A stretch of 64,000 nt of DNA from Paragonimus westermani (Eukaryota; Platyhelminthes; Trematoda; Plagiorchiida; Troglotrematidae): assembly GCA_008508345.1 (NCBI GenBank), contig QNGE01001325.1, positions 18,489 through 82,488 on the forward strand, written 5' to 3'. Numbering within the stretch: the stretch's first letter is position 1; every line of letters starts with the position of its first letter. The notes below the pieces were generated by a model that saw only the letters and a program-made list of their open reading frames with translations, was not told where the DNA came from and ran no database searches. The position numbers and the translations under genes are program-made. Positions 34,263-45,742 of this stretch are shown here, one piece after another.

Positions 34263-34536
34263 TGTAGAGTACGAATGGGCTACGGCCGGCCAGCCACGAA
34301 CAACGCAACGAGTAGACAAGAAATATATTACCGACACGTGGAATCGACGAGAGCGAGCGAAGAGCGAGATGAAACGTTAGTTCAGGAAAACGTCAAGCGA
34401 GCAGGCACCGGAGCCGAACGTTCGAGTGCTCGGATAATTTGCCGGTAACCAAACTCGTTCAAACAAACATTCAAAATAGTACAAATGTTAACTGTAACTT
34501 TAACGCATGTAGCAATAAACAAATAGGGTCGCTACA
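34263..34536 (-). repeat. Element E LTR, 5' (right) copy
   Basis: On the plus strand it starts TGTAG and ends CTACA, giving perfect short inverted ends with TG...CA. 34277-34536 is identical to 29371-29630. Confidence 0.9.
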
Positions 34537-34554
34537 CTTCAAATAAGCTCCCAC

Positions 34555-35035
34555 ATGGACGAGTCACTCTTGCGAGAGCTATCGATGCAGAGGCGGCCGG
34601 AGACAGCCCAGGCTATTGTATCCGTAGCCCGCTCGCAACTGCTGTCAGAAGCTGTCGGGATCGCAGACCGAGTGGTTGGGCGTTTTCAGCCATTCCTGCA
34701 CAATTCCAATGGTTTCAGAGTAACTGCCAACCCTACCACATTAGCCGCGGAACAGCCCGTAGACTCACACTCAACTGACGTAGCATAGGTCAGGGCGTTA
34801 CTGACAGAAGCGGCCGCTTTGCTCAGGGACTTAGACAAAATGACGATAGGCCATTTTCAAAATCGATCTCCACGACCTCATCTTACAAGGAGGACATTAC
34901 GTCGACGTAACTCACAACCCCGTGAAAATTTCTACTGGTATCTTGAGAGGTACGGTGCTAGGGCTACCAAATGTACAACACCTTGCTCTTTCCCTCACGC
35001 GCTTCGGGGGAACCGGACCGTCGACGCGCAATAAC
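34555..35035 (+). pseudogene. Element D gag tail with zinc motif
   Basis: MDESLLRELSMQRRPETAQA and EAVGIADRVVGRF (34555-34788) are the end of the gag core. After a frame change, FYWYLERYGARATKCTTPCS (about 34928-34990) is the CsRn1-type zinc motif with its first Cys changed to Tyr and the His to Leu. Confidence 0.75.
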
Positions 35036-35064
35036 GGCCGACGTCACCGGCACATCCACTCCCA

Positions 35065-35380
35065 GTCGCCTTATGTTTGTTCGAGGCCTCTCCACAGGGA
35101 CCGCATTCCTGGTGGACACAGGAGCTCAGGTTAGTGAAGTACCATAAACCCCCTCTCAGGCGACATAGTCAGGAGCTCCTCATCTCCGTGCCGCCAATGG
35201 CACTGCTGTCCAGACTTTTGGTCGGCGTTTGGTGACGTTAAATTTGGGTCACCGACGAAAATTCTGTTTGATTTTCGTTGTTGCTGCCCTTCCCTTCCCC
35301 ATCATCAGTATCGATTTGCTCTGGCATTTAGCCCTTTTAGTCGATAAGCGACACCGGAAACTAATAGATGCCGTTACATA
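35065..35380 (+). pseudogene. Element D retropepsin
   Basis: SRLMFVRGLSTGTAFLVDTG with AQVSEV gives an intact catalytic Asp-Thr-Gly. Stops follow, then LRAANGTAVQTFGRRLVTLN and LPFPIISIDLLWHLALLVD, the flap and C-terminal region, where the conserved Gly of Ile-x-Gly is Ser. Confidence 0.75.
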
Positions 35381-35499
35381 GTTGAGCATCGACGACAACC
35401 GCACGACTGTCGCAGACATCGGTCCACTTTACGCAACACCGACTGCCTCACCGTCTTCTGCGAAACTTTTTCAACAGTTCTCACAATTGGTCTGGATAT

Positions 35500-36355
35500 C
35501 AAAGGCCGTGTCCTCTGTGACCTCCAATGTCACACATCACATTGAACCAAAGACCTACCCATAACTGCTAGGCCCTGTAGAATAGCTTCTGAACAGCTAA
35601 AGCAGAGTTCGAACACATGCTCGAGCTCGAAATCATTTGCCATTCCGATAGTTCCTGGGTCTCACCACTTTATTTGGTTCCCAAAAATATCAGGGGACTG
35701 GCGTCCTTGCGGCGACTACCGTGGTCTCGGTATAGCTACAGTCCCCAATAAGTGTTCTATTCCGCACACGCAAGATCTTACGATCTGCCTCGCGGACAAA
35801 AACATCTTCAGCAAAATTGCTTTAGTCCGCGTCTATCACCGAATTCCTTTGGCAGCCAGAGATGCACTCAAGACAGCTCTGATCACTCCATTTGGACCTT
35901 CCGAGGTTTTGTGAGTGCCAGTTTTATCGACCAACGCTGTCCAGAAGTTTCAGCTTCTTATGCACGAAGTCACCCGCGGTCTGGACCTCGTTCATTCTTA
36001 CCTCGACGACATCCTGTTTTCTAGCTTTTTTGAGAAGGAGCACATTTCACATCTACTTAGTTTGTTTGAACTTCTGACTGGTCGTGACATTGCAGTCATC
36101 GCAACAAAGTTCCAGCTAAACAAGTCGACTAGTAAGTTTCTAAGTCACCAGATTTCGACCCGGGGGATTGCCACCCTTCCCGCTAAAGTTCACACCATCC
36201 AGGATTATCCTGAACCTTCTTCTTTTAAGCAGCACCGTAGATTCTGTGGCCTAGTAAACTGCGATCGTCAATTTGTTTTTCGTTGCGTGCATATTATGCG
36301 GCCGATGACCGACCTCCCCCGCGAAGGTGACTGTAGACCGTCATTCACTGATTGA
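35500..36355 (+). pseudogene. Element D reverse transcriptase
   Basis: SVTSNVTHHIEPKTYP starts the fingers, followed in shifting frames by HSDSSWVSPLYLVPKN and palm pieces. The 146-codon frame at 35915-36355 has the catalytic loop SYLDDILFSS intact and the connection VHTIQDYPEPSSFKQHRRFC with GLVNCDRQFVFRCV. At least four frame changes lie before it. Confidence 0.8.
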
Positions 36356-36359
36356 GCGC

Positions 36360-36700
36360 GTATGGTCTTCAATGAGCCTAAAGAGGATATCTCCAAAATA
36401 GCCCTACTAGCTCATTCTGACCCTAGTGTAGAGCCTTGAATGTAATCTACGCTTCCGATACAGACGTTGACGCCGTGCTACAGCAGTTCGTCGAAGGCCA
36501 GTGGCAACCGCTAGCATTTTTTCGAACGGTTGCAGCCTAACGAGTGTCACTATAGCGCGTTTGGAAAAGAGCTGCTTGCAATTTACCTCGCAACAAGCCA
36601 TTTTCGGCAAGCCGTTGAAGGCTGACAGTTCACGGTCTACACTAGCCATAAGCCACTCTACGCTACAATGATTACATAACACCTGATGTGGTTGAAGACG
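36360..36700 (+). pseudogene. Element D RNase H remnant
   Basis: VIYASDTDVDAVLQQFVEGQ and WQPLAFFRTVAA match the start of gypsy RNase H (the second residue pair is normally Asp-Ala-Ser). The remainder loses frame within 100 bp. Confidence 0.6.
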
Positions 36701-37980
36701 TGTCTAACCCCTGCTTGTCCTTACCCGTATTATGTATACAACTGGCATGTTTTAAGTTTGCCAATGATCACACTAAACGAAACGTTAACATTTCGTAATG
36801 TCTTCTTTCTACTCTTCAGAAGTGCTATTACTTTTGACTAAAAGATTTTGTGGTGTTGAAAAACGTGTATGATGTCGGTAAAGACGATCGGCTTATAAGG
36901 GGAAAACTACTCTAACCATCAAATCGGCAGTTGTCTAGTGTACATTCAATTCAGATAAACAGACAAACGTAAAAGGCTAGTCTTGCCAGAGTGAAGCGAC
37001 GGTTTTGATGGCCGCACAGAAGAAGGGGTGTGATGCTCTGCTTCCATGGGTGGGCGGACCTCCCACAATTTAACAACCCCAGCCAACTTCCCCGGATATC
37101 ACCTCAGTCTGTGACGGCGTGGATCCGTACTGAAATGTTTGAAGCGGATAATGCCGGGTTGTCATCAGAGACAACGAGAAACACATGCCACGTGTCAAAC
37201 GTGGCTGGCTATTCCACAAAGTGATATGGGGCAGTACACATCCAAGCCTACAAATTTGTGTGTCCAGTTAGGTGGATTAGAACACCGCTTTTAACCACTC
37301 GTCACAGGAATAATTTTTATATCATCTTCAACTCGCGAGCGTCTTGTCACTTACGCCCGAAATTTCTTCATCATTTAATTAGGCCTTCATTTTCCCTGAG
37401 TCATGGTGAAATTCACTCCTCGGGGTTTCTTTCCGGCGTACACATAATAATAATGATATATATCTCAACGCATAAGTGAGATGCACGCTGGGTTATGCAC
37501 AATCACTACAGATAATTGCAAGCGACGCAAAACGAATAATTCGACGGTATTACAAACGTAGAACCTATTACCGAACGGCACATGGTAAAGAGAAAATGAT
37601 TGTGGTTCGTGAAACTTTGACGCACGCAACAAGAAAATAGATAATGCGCCCACTTCACAAACTTAGTCATAACACGGGATGTCACATCAATTTACCCTTT
37701 ACAAGGTTGTGTGGGGGTCGATGTTTCCAATGGTTCGTGGTCACTCTGCAGCATTCCACCATTACGGGAAATAATTAGCCTCCGGGAAATGTTCAAATGA
37801 GTAGGCTTTGGCTACGCAGGAGAGAAAATTCCAAACTCCAGCAAACGACTGGGCAGACTCCATCGCAGGATTTCGTCGATTGCTCGAAACCGTTGGTAAG
37901 TTGGAAAACGTGAATTTTCCAACCAAGACGAAGTTCAGTACGTTCATTCGTCTCAGAAAAAATTCCTCGCACAAAGGATA
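36701..37980. other. No supported gene
   Basis: No motif recognised on either strand. It may contain the lost 3' end of element D or of the LINE that follows. Confidence 0.4.
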
Positions 37981-38202
37981 TTCATGGGATCAAGGTAAAA
38001 AGCGCAATTTCACAAGTTAGGTGAGAAAATGCGGAGTGAACACATTTACTATGACGAAACATGTGTATGCGAAATTTTTTGACAAAGAATTCGTGCGACA
38101 TAAATATTTTTGCTGCGGTTATTGGAATATACAACCCTGTCAGCTGGTTGTTGTGGCATTTCGCTATGCAGCCTGGGTTATTCATGCAAACGGAATATTG
38201 AG

Positions 38203-38592
38203 TCAATTATTCGTAAGGTAAGACGAAAGCCAGTTATACAAGGGATCTTGTACGCCAAAGGATGCTATTTTGATCAGGTGGCGCTTATGAGGCACTCGAT
38301 CAAAAGCCTTTTGCCTGTCTAGGTGCATGATAATTGCTGCATTTCTTGAATCAACGGACATCGATATATGGTTTAAGAATTCCAGCCGACATGTCATACA
38401 AGGGTGCTTACTAAGAAAGCCGTGCTGTGAAAGGTTCATAGGGTTTTGTGACCTTAAGAGCTCGTCTGTGTGCACCCTTATCATCCTTTCAAATATTTTT
38501 GAGCAGATTGACGTGTGGTTGGTGGGAATACAGTTACTAGCGTCCTGCCTTGGACCATTCTTGTGGCGAGACATAATGAGTGAATTTTTCAT
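38203..38592 (-). pseudogene. LINE-1m reverse transcriptase, N-terminal half
   Basis: 130 open codons: NHTSICSKIFERMIRVHTDE, SQHGFLSKHPCMTCRLEFLN and AIIMHLDRQKAFDRVPHKRH. The last is the first catalytic motif (hydrophobic-Asp...Lys-Ala-Phe-Asp). It ends at WLSSYLTNN and a stop; the next frame (YSVCMNNPG) continues only briefly, so the Phe-Ala-Asp-Asp motif is absent. Confidence 0.85.
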
Positions 38593-38793
38593 TTAGAAGG
38601 GAAGGTGCTGGATGAAGGTGATAGGTTAAGATTTCATGTCCTCATCCCATTGCTTGACGACCGTTGGTGGGATACCCTCTGGCCCAAGACATTAGGGGTT
38701 TAGTGGTAGCTAGCTGTGACTGAAGATTTTGGACATCAATTAGAACAATAATCAAAACTTTATCGGTTGTCGACGGAATCTAGGGGGGGGCAA

Positions 38794-39216
38794 TTAGGTG
38801 CTTTCTACACTAAACAAAGCAGCAAAATGTGAGTTGAATATTCCACACATTGTCACAGAGTCGTCAACCACCATTTTGTCTTTAAGTGATATTTTTGTAG
38901 AAGGGTCGCTCATGGAATTTCTCCGTCTCATCAGTTGCACTGGCTTCATGTACCTCCGCTCACTAAGGGGCGTGAGTTTCTCTTCGTTTATATAACGGAG
39001 TTGGATCTGCTTTTCTATGTGTTCAAACGTTTTGCCTATTTGCATCACCAGAGGGAAATCTATCATTCTTCCGCACCCGGACTGGAGCACTTCAAGTCCG
39101 TCAATCTCTTCTACATTGAGGAGTTTTCGCTGTACATAGGAGCCGACGCGTTTTGATTTTATGGGGGCCAGAACGCCCATACGAAGGTTCAGATATGCGA
39201 TAAACTCTCCGGCCAC
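38794..39216 (-). pseudogene. LINE-1m linker between endonuclease and RT
   Basis: 140 open codons with SLKDKMVVDDSVTMCGIFNS and HFAALFSVEST, the conserved stretch (..D...A..FN.HF..VFS.E) between the two enzyme domains in CR1-like ORF2. Confidence 0.75.
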
Positions 39217-39285
39217 TATGCTTGGGTGTGTTGTGAGAAAGAATGTATTCCAATTTAAGGATCTCAGTAGGGAGAGGAAGGCATT

Positions 39286-40118
39286 TTACTCAATAAATTT
39301 GATGGGACGGTAGAAATCAACTGTCTGTTTGGCAGCCATATTGAATTCGAACAGATATTTGACGACACTGTGGTCACCTCCTGGAAACTGTTGTAGAAAC
39401 GTTGTCTCTACGGACGAAATGCACGTGGTGAATATGTGGCCCAACGTATGCTTTCCTTCGATGGGCGTTAGGACATGTTGGTTCCAACCATTCACTTGTA
39501 GGCATGAAAAGAATTCGGCCTGTTTTGTTGGAGCAGAGAATAAAGTCCAGCAGATATTAAGCATATTGGAGTCACCACTTATTAGTTTGTGTTCGCAAGG
39601 CACGTTGGGCACATGATTCATTATCTCCGCAAGGTCAGTCAACTCACTGCTAGCACCACTGGGTGGTCTGTAGATGCATCTCATGAGTAGCTCGCGAGAA
39701 CTAATAGGGACCATTAATCACAACGAGTCTTCGGTTTTACGAAGACTAGACTCATTAAGCTTCACTGAGGAAAATTGCTCTTGAAGGTAAATAGTGCACC
39801 CACCGCCTCGTCCTGTAAGACGATCCCTACGAAACATGTGATATCCTACGATGCTCATCTGACTGTCTGGGATGTCAGAAAAGCACTACGTTTCAGTTAC
39901 GAGAATTATATGGGGATTAGATAAAAAAAGACGTGGGATTTGATAATGTGCACTTTACTAGCCAATGATCTTGCGTTCATGGGCAATAAATTTATTAAAT
40001 TCTTTCTATCGAGTGCAGCATCTGAACTGCTGAAGAACTTCATAACAAACTGAGCAGTGGGTTGCAGAATATCGAATCGGAAGGCTTGATTTGAGGAGTG
40101 TGCTAAATTTCCGCCCAT
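39286..40118 (-). pseudogene. LINE-1m AP-like endonuclease
   Basis: The N-terminal strand reads LLPMNARSLASKVHIIKS (about 39960-40020), the domain's usual opening. The C-terminal part (39286-39714) has LLMRCIYRPPSGASSELTD, LISGDSNMLNICW (normally Gly-Asp-Phe-Asn) and FPGGDHSVVKYLF, the last holding the catalytic Asp-His. The middle is broken. Confidence 0.8.
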
Positions 40119-40797
40119 ATTCGAGTGGATGTTGCAAAGGTTTGACTCCTAGATAGGAAGTGCTGAAAGCGTGCCATTCTGGTAGGTTGACAGGGTGGGG
40201 CTCTGGGAGGAGGGGCAGGTGGCGGTTGATGAAAAAAGGGGGATGCACTAAAAAAGAAACGGTCGGACAGACATTTGGGTTGGTAACATGAACCGGTGAC
40301 TATGTACTTGTTAGGGTGTATATATTAGGAATTAGGTTCCGAGTAGCACCCGTATTTTGGGTAATAGGATGAGTTACTACGGAGCTGTTGGATAATGCAT
40401 GGTAACTGTGACCCCCTAGTACGGTAGTAGGTTGAATTTGAAGCAGTGGTGGGCAAACTGTGCAGTTCCCCCTTCGAAGCGTTGTTCTCTAAAGTGTGGT
40501 TCTTGAAATCAGATTCTTGGAGAGTGCGAAGTATTTCTGGTTTACCCAAATACTGCTAATCCGAAAGATTGTTCTCTAATAAGCACCGTACAGATATCTC
40601 TGCTGATTTAGAGCATTGTTTAAGTGCTTTGGATTTATCGTTGTTATCTACGTTTACTCAAGATAAAAGACAGAAACGCCTCTGGTAAGAAGTGGACTGC
40701 TCTGCTCGTGCTGCCGCGCCAATATCAGGGGGATTTAAGCGGCTTCTCTCAGTGCTCTGGGTTACTGTGGATGCCTTAGGTCCAGAAATATTTCCAA

Positions 40798-41444
40798 TCA
40801 ATGCCTCGGTTGATAAAAGACGCTGAAGACTAGGGGATGTGTTTTATTAATGACGGTGAAATTCGCTGCAGAAACTTGAACGCGCCTGGCGTCATCAGAG
40901 CTAGACGTGGTCCGCTTTTCAGTGTCCGCCAGTTGCAACCTGCGGATCCAGAGAACTCGTGGAGCAGTCGAGATCTGCAGGCAAATCAATGAGATCAATG
41001 ACTATGTTACATAAGTTCTTTTCTAGGAGAATACTAGCTCGTAATATTCTCCTTTGGAGTGGCGTCCTGTCACCGAACATTTTTATGGCTTTAAATTTGT
41101 GCGACGCCTGATTTGCTTGTTTTTGACAAATTCGTTCGCCACAAGTTTACTTTTGAACTGTAGCAACAACGGACAGTGCTTTTGCTGTACTTTTTGCAAA
41201 GTCTTTGGCAGTAGCTCTCTTGTTCTTTCATCTTACTGGCATTGAGAAAGACCCTTTTCACGGACAACAGAATTATTATATCAGGTACGTTAAACACCAC
41301 CACTTTGCTTGCACAGCGTAACCGCTTGTGCAATTCCGCATTTACCGTATCAATAAACGTCCCAGCGGCGATGGGCACTGAACACAACTTGGTGTTGTTC
41401 CTTTCGTGCAATGTGCCAAGATTTTCTAAGACATGCACAAGCAC
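40798..41444 (-). pseudogene. LINE-1m ORF1 remnant
   Basis: LRCASKVVVFNVPDIIILLS and KRVFLNASKMKEQESYCQRL with KKYSKSTVR fit the RNA-recognition-like core of ORF1 proteins in fluke CR1-type LINEs. A second open piece (40798-40998) holds VSAANFTVINKTHP. I recognise the pattern but cannot run a profile search. Confidence 0.5.
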
Positions 41445-41559
41445 AGAATAATGAATGGTGTGACAGTGGCGACAAATGGCAAGTTACACACGGGAGAACG
41501 TTCACGGACAGTTGAGAAAGAATCCAAAATCGGAGAAAAGAAGCAACCAAACAGTCAGA

Positions 41560-42950
41560 GCAAGCATATTAGAGGTACAAGAACTGAGCAATGATCCGCA
41601 CAACGTAAAGCCCAGCAAGTGACAGGCCATCAGAGATCCTCTTTAAGGTCACTCAAACAAGTCAATCAGGGGGATAATGTCACCATTCCAAGGATGTTCA
41701 GGTGATGTGGAACAAGTTGAGCAATACGTTGGCGGACCACCTGAAACATGGAACAAAGAAGTGTACATCAGCGGAAAGTTTAACCTACGTGCGCAACAGT
41801 TTCTGAATTGTTACGCTGGTCCTTTTCGAACCACGCGCCCAGTAGTGTAGTGAAAATAGACGGGTGAAATGATCCAAGGCACAGACTGTTGAATGAAGTG
41901 AAGGACCGGACTTACCAAGACTCAGCAGTATTCACGAAACGCCAAATGGCATTGGGGAATTACTTGAAGTGTCCAAAGCGTATTTGATGGTACTAAGCAC
42001 TGGGGCTGAAAGTCAATCCAACAACGAAATGTTTCGGCCGGTTGCCAATTACTGGCTTTCGAAAAACAACTAACACATGCGCGTAACAAAGTTTTATTCG
42101 AGGGCGTTCTAGCGATTTTTTGCCCAGTCAAACGGAAGTGCCCAGTGTAGTCTGATGTAGCAGCTGCGCGAGATAAACAGAAGGAAGTAAAAAACAGTGA
42201 AGTTATTATAATGATCCTCTCCCGGGCAATCCAAATCAAGCGTGGATGCGCAGACGGAATGGAAGGTAAACAGAATTAGAAAATTCTAACGGAGACGTAC
42301 AGATGAATCAGTGTACCTACCCGTGTGTGTGGTTAAATATGGCTGGAAACAGTTGGTGTTCGTCAGTGGTAGATGATTTCTGGGTGATGTGTTCACTCGG
42401 GTTGCATGGACTACTTGTTGAGTAACTGAAGACAGATCTGTTATGTACTAAAACGATGAGTTGCTTGGTGATTATACGAAACTGCCGCCCACATGGACCA
42501 CCTCCACAAGGTCATTCTTAACGGTACCACACTTTCCAGACCGATTAATGGCGAAGTGCTAATTCGGGCGTGATATCCCTCTAAACCTCCGACAGTAGAA
42601 AAGTCGTAGTGATCGTTTCACCAAACAAAGCCAAATAAAGACGTGAACATATATGTTATTCGCGGGGACTGCGACTGGGCTGCGCATGTTTCTGCGTAGG
42701 GGTTGAACACCGATTCTGCCTGTGCTTCCGAAAGCCTTCAACCTACTTCGCTGGATGGACTAGGTGAGGCGGCTCTTCGAAAAAATCATTGAGTAAACTC
42801 AGAGTTGCTTTCGTGCACTAGTTCTGTGTGTTTGATTTCTTTGAATCAGGTTGGACACAACACCGTGAGAGGAAGATTGGGCGATCATTAATGTCCTCAG
42901 TTGTCGATGTGAACGCACCACTAAATCATTCGAGAAGGAGTAGTATACAG
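41560..42950. other. No supported gene
   Basis: No clear motif. It lies on the 3' side of element F and could hold its RNase H and integrase in a state I cannot align. Confidence 0.35.
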
Positions 42951-42983
42951 ATCGTCTGATATGTTCACTGCCAAGCATACGTT

Positions 42984-43859
42984 TCAGATCACAGAGAAGG
43001 TAGCACTAATATTCGTGTCCAGTGACTGGGTAACTGTGGAATCGATAACATGGCTTGAAACTCCAAGTGGATCAAAATCGAGGACACAATTAGGAGAACT
43101 AATAGTAATTCCAAATTGGGCGAAACGTGCGAACGTGGAGCGGGGATGTTGTTCATACTTGCAATTATCTCGAATAGCAGTCAACACGTTATCGAGATAA
43201 ACAAATAAAATCCAAGCCGAGGACAACAAAGTCCACAAAACGTTGGAAAGTTTGGACAGCGTTGAGTAGACCAAATGGCATTTTAAAAAACTCAAAATGA
43301 TTCCGAGGAGTTGGTGTCACCGTTTTTTGCAACACCATCAAGGACCACATGACTATGGTGATATGCGCGCTCCAAGCCAATTTTAGAGAAAATTTTTGCC
43401 ATCGAGACCACGGAAAAAGTCGCGGAGATGGAGGATCAGATGACGATGAGGGATGGTGACATTGTTGAGCGTATGCAAATCGCCAAACGGACGACAATTG
43501 TCCGAAGTTTTTAGAACTGTATGTAGTGGAGCTGACCAGCAACCGCTTAAGAGCTGGAGAATGCCTAGTTGCTACATCTGATTAGATTTACCTGTAACAG
43601 CTCTCAACCTTGCGGGTGGTGACCGACGCGATCGGGCGGTAGTGGGACGGTCTGTAGTGACGATGAGGTGACTTACTGCTCGTCTAAATATGAGCTGACC
43701 GTGCGGAGAAGTTGTGGGTTGTGGGATACTTTGGAGCAGCACGGAAAATCGGGATACAGCATAGGGTATGAATGAGCGCGGGCTAGTGAGATTTATATTG
43801 GCCCGTGTGACATGCACACTTAGCGGCGTTGTTCGTAACAGGAGGTTCTCTCGATGCAA
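42984..43859 (-). pseudogene. Element F reverse transcriptase
   Basis: Fingers (43572-43859): SHLIVTTDRPTTARSRRSPP with ARLRAVTGKSNQM. Palm (43189-43542): NHFEFFKMPFGLLNAVQTFQ, RFVDFVVLGLDF. Catalytic loop (42984-43295 frame): FVYLDNVLTA, so the second aspartate of Tyr-Leu-Asp-Asp is Asn, which would kill the enzyme. FAQFGITISSPNCVLDF and LGVSSHVI follow as the connection. Confidence 0.8.
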
Positions 43860-43879
43860 ACCAGCGACAAATCCAAAAG

Positions 43880-44180
43880 CAGATAAGCCGGCACGGGCTT
43901 TTGAAATCTGAACACCAGCAATGATAAATATCCACTGAAACCTCCGTCCTAAGCCTGGGTCAAGTGTGAGTGAGCGTGTTTCGCACGCTGTAATTTGTGG
44001 TGCAGGTCAGCTAGCTGGAGCGAATCCCTTCAGTTCGTCGTGAAATTATACGCACTTCGGATCCACTAGTTATGAGAAATTTAATACCGGTAGACCAATC
44101 GGACAAGGTATAAGCGATGTGTTTGAATAAAGCCAGCGACAGTCGTCTCCTCTAATGACTGGTCAGTGCGTTCCCCGACG
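43880..44180 (-). pseudogene. Element F retropepsin remnant
   Basis: DWSTGIKFLITSGSEVRIIS (44041-44100) is the active-site loop with the catalytic Asp replaced by Thr. At about 43890-43950, FQWIFIIAGVQISKA matches the C-terminal strand before the next domain. Confidence 0.55.
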
Positions 44181-44199
44181 GGGTGGATTTGAAGCAGCA

Positions 44200-45480
44200 C
44201 GGCTGATTGCTGTTCCTCGTACGGTAACCAATGTTCTGATTGTCCAGCAAAATGACATGTCCCTGTTTGGTATGAGGAAACGATGACGGTTGAATGAACG
44301 CATGCCGAATGGTGGCAGACCCCTAAGGGAGAGTTAGTTCAAAGTTTTTGTGTCCGTGTTGTGGGTGCGTAAAATTACTTGGTGAACACCTTACTTATTT
44401 TACGAGGTGATTGGGACTTGTCGAAGCCACAGTCAAAACTGATAGCTTTAAATCCCGGTCCCTGATTTGATTTCATGTTTTTCAGCCTATCCCGATTGAA
44501 GTTGCACGAAAATTGTGCTGCCTCATTCATGAAATACCACCCGAGAGCTTATGTGACACTTCGCCTTCATATTAAGCAGAACTAGACCATCAGATCGGAA
44601 GAAACCATACCTAACTTTTACAGTACTGTGGTAGGGAGTTGCGATTCGTCAGAACATTGACAGGTGAAGCAATGAAATCACTTCACATTGTAGTGTAATG
44701 CGTACTGACTTACGGTGCTTTCTACAGTGTCGTTCATAGTCCCCTTTTGATAGAAAGCGTCGTTTTCATCTTTATGCTTGATTGCACTGCATCTGTAGTG
44801 GAGAGGCAACAAACATGGAGCACTTCTTGAGGGTGAGCGGCTGCATACCGTCAGAACTGGCCAACAAACATTTTTATAAGCAACTAAAGCAGCGGCTACG
44901 TCACTTTGTTACCTATTCCCTTGTCACCAGCATTTTTAATCTTAACATTGTTACTGAGGTCACTGCTAGTCTTCAACGTTCGACGGCTGTTGCGTGTATG
45001 ACAGAAGTTGTTCACTGCACTCCCTTCACTTACTCAGTCTATGGCCGCTAAATCTTTCTCTTGCATTTGTTGCCATATCCATGATACCTGTAGGCCTCAC
45101 ATCCAGGGTCTAACTTTTAGCAGAATAGCCGGACTTTCTGGCCTCGATTACCCATCACGCTCGCAAACCAGCTCTGTGCAAAGCGGAAACTGCGGAAGTA
45201 ACAGTTCAAACGGTAGACCTAAAAAGGGAAACAGCTGAAGCAACTGTGAGCCAATGGCCCACTAAGCCAAGCAGGCGATTTATGCAATAGAAGATCCAAA
45301 TGACGACAATACAGCTGTGCGCTGCAATTATAGCTTGAATAATCCAGTTGCACGCATTGAAGTTCTGTTCATGCGTACGTTAACTTCGGTATGCTATATT
45401 TGTGTACTGTCATCTACTTGTCAGACCTTTGCGATCGTGCTGTTCTGTTTTCAGTTCTTACTAGTAATACATTACTTGTC
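44200..45480. other. No supported gene
   Basis: Two overlapping plus-strand frames (44782-45051 and 45008-45238) have a coding-like composition but no family I can name. They could be exons upstream of the candidate exon at 45490. Confidence 0.3.
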
Positions 45481-45489
45481 CCAACCCAG

Positions 45490-45742
45490 GGTTTTGCTCA
45501 AAAATCACGTGAGGTGAAATGTCCCACCGACATTACAAGCCATTTTATTCAATCATTCTTGCTCAATTCGGTGGCCCCGGAGCCTGAAAGTGAAGTATTA
45601 GGTGTTTGTGCAGAGCATTCAACAACAACAAGAAATAAACGCCCAGTTCCACGTAATTTCAAGCCGCTCTTTTCATTAACGGATAAATACATATTTTCTT
45701 GTTTGTACAGTGCTATTCATAAGTGCACACCAAGCTACCCAG
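45490..45742 (+). CDS. Candidate exon of an unrecognised protein
   Basis: The stretch follows an acceptor-like caacccag and ends at a donor-like cccag/gtagta. It reads openly for 84 codons with an even, coding-like composition (for example RPVPRNFKPLFSLTDKYIFS). I do not recognise the protein, and partner exons are not evident, so a chance open frame or part of a decayed element remains possible. Confidence 0.25.

Larger units (their letters stand above)
29351..34536 (-). mobile_element. Ty3/gypsy element E, CsRn1-like, with LTRs
   Basis: Full gypsy order on the minus strand: 5' LTR (34263-34536), gag, Cys-His-Cys-Cys zinc motif, protease, RT, RNase H, integrase, 3' LTR (29351-29630). Total about 5.2 kb, a usual size for the CsRn1 clade. 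The interior has many stops and frameshifts, while the LTR cores are identical. No target-site duplication was found: the outer flanks are cccact and cttcaa. Confidence 0.9.
34555..36700 (+). mobile_element. Ty3/gypsy element D, CsRn1-like, 5'-truncated and decayed
   Basis: The plus strand carries a gag tail, zinc motif, protease, RT and RNase H pieces, starting 18 bp after the right LTR of element E. The first part of gag and everything after RNase H are missing. It has the same protein style as E, but is more decayed and in the opposite orientation. Confidence 0.85.
37982..41444 (-). mobile_element. CR1-like LINE (LINE-1m), decayed
   Basis: On the minus strand an ORF1-like segment (41444 downwards), an AP-type endonuclease (40118-39286), a linker and the first half of an RT (38592-38203) follow in the usual CR1 order. 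The catalytic half of the RT and the 3' end are missing. Family: CR1 group, judged from the linker and the RT entry. Confidence 0.8.
42984..44180 (-). mobile_element. Ty3/gypsy element F, CsRn1-like remnant
   Basis: A short minus-strand segment with protease and most of an RT; gag, RNase H and integrase could not be found. It shares the protein style of E and D. Confidence 0.75.

Noticed and set aside
36407..36682. 91-codon minus-strand frame
   Set aside because: It is the antisense of the element D RNase H remnant.
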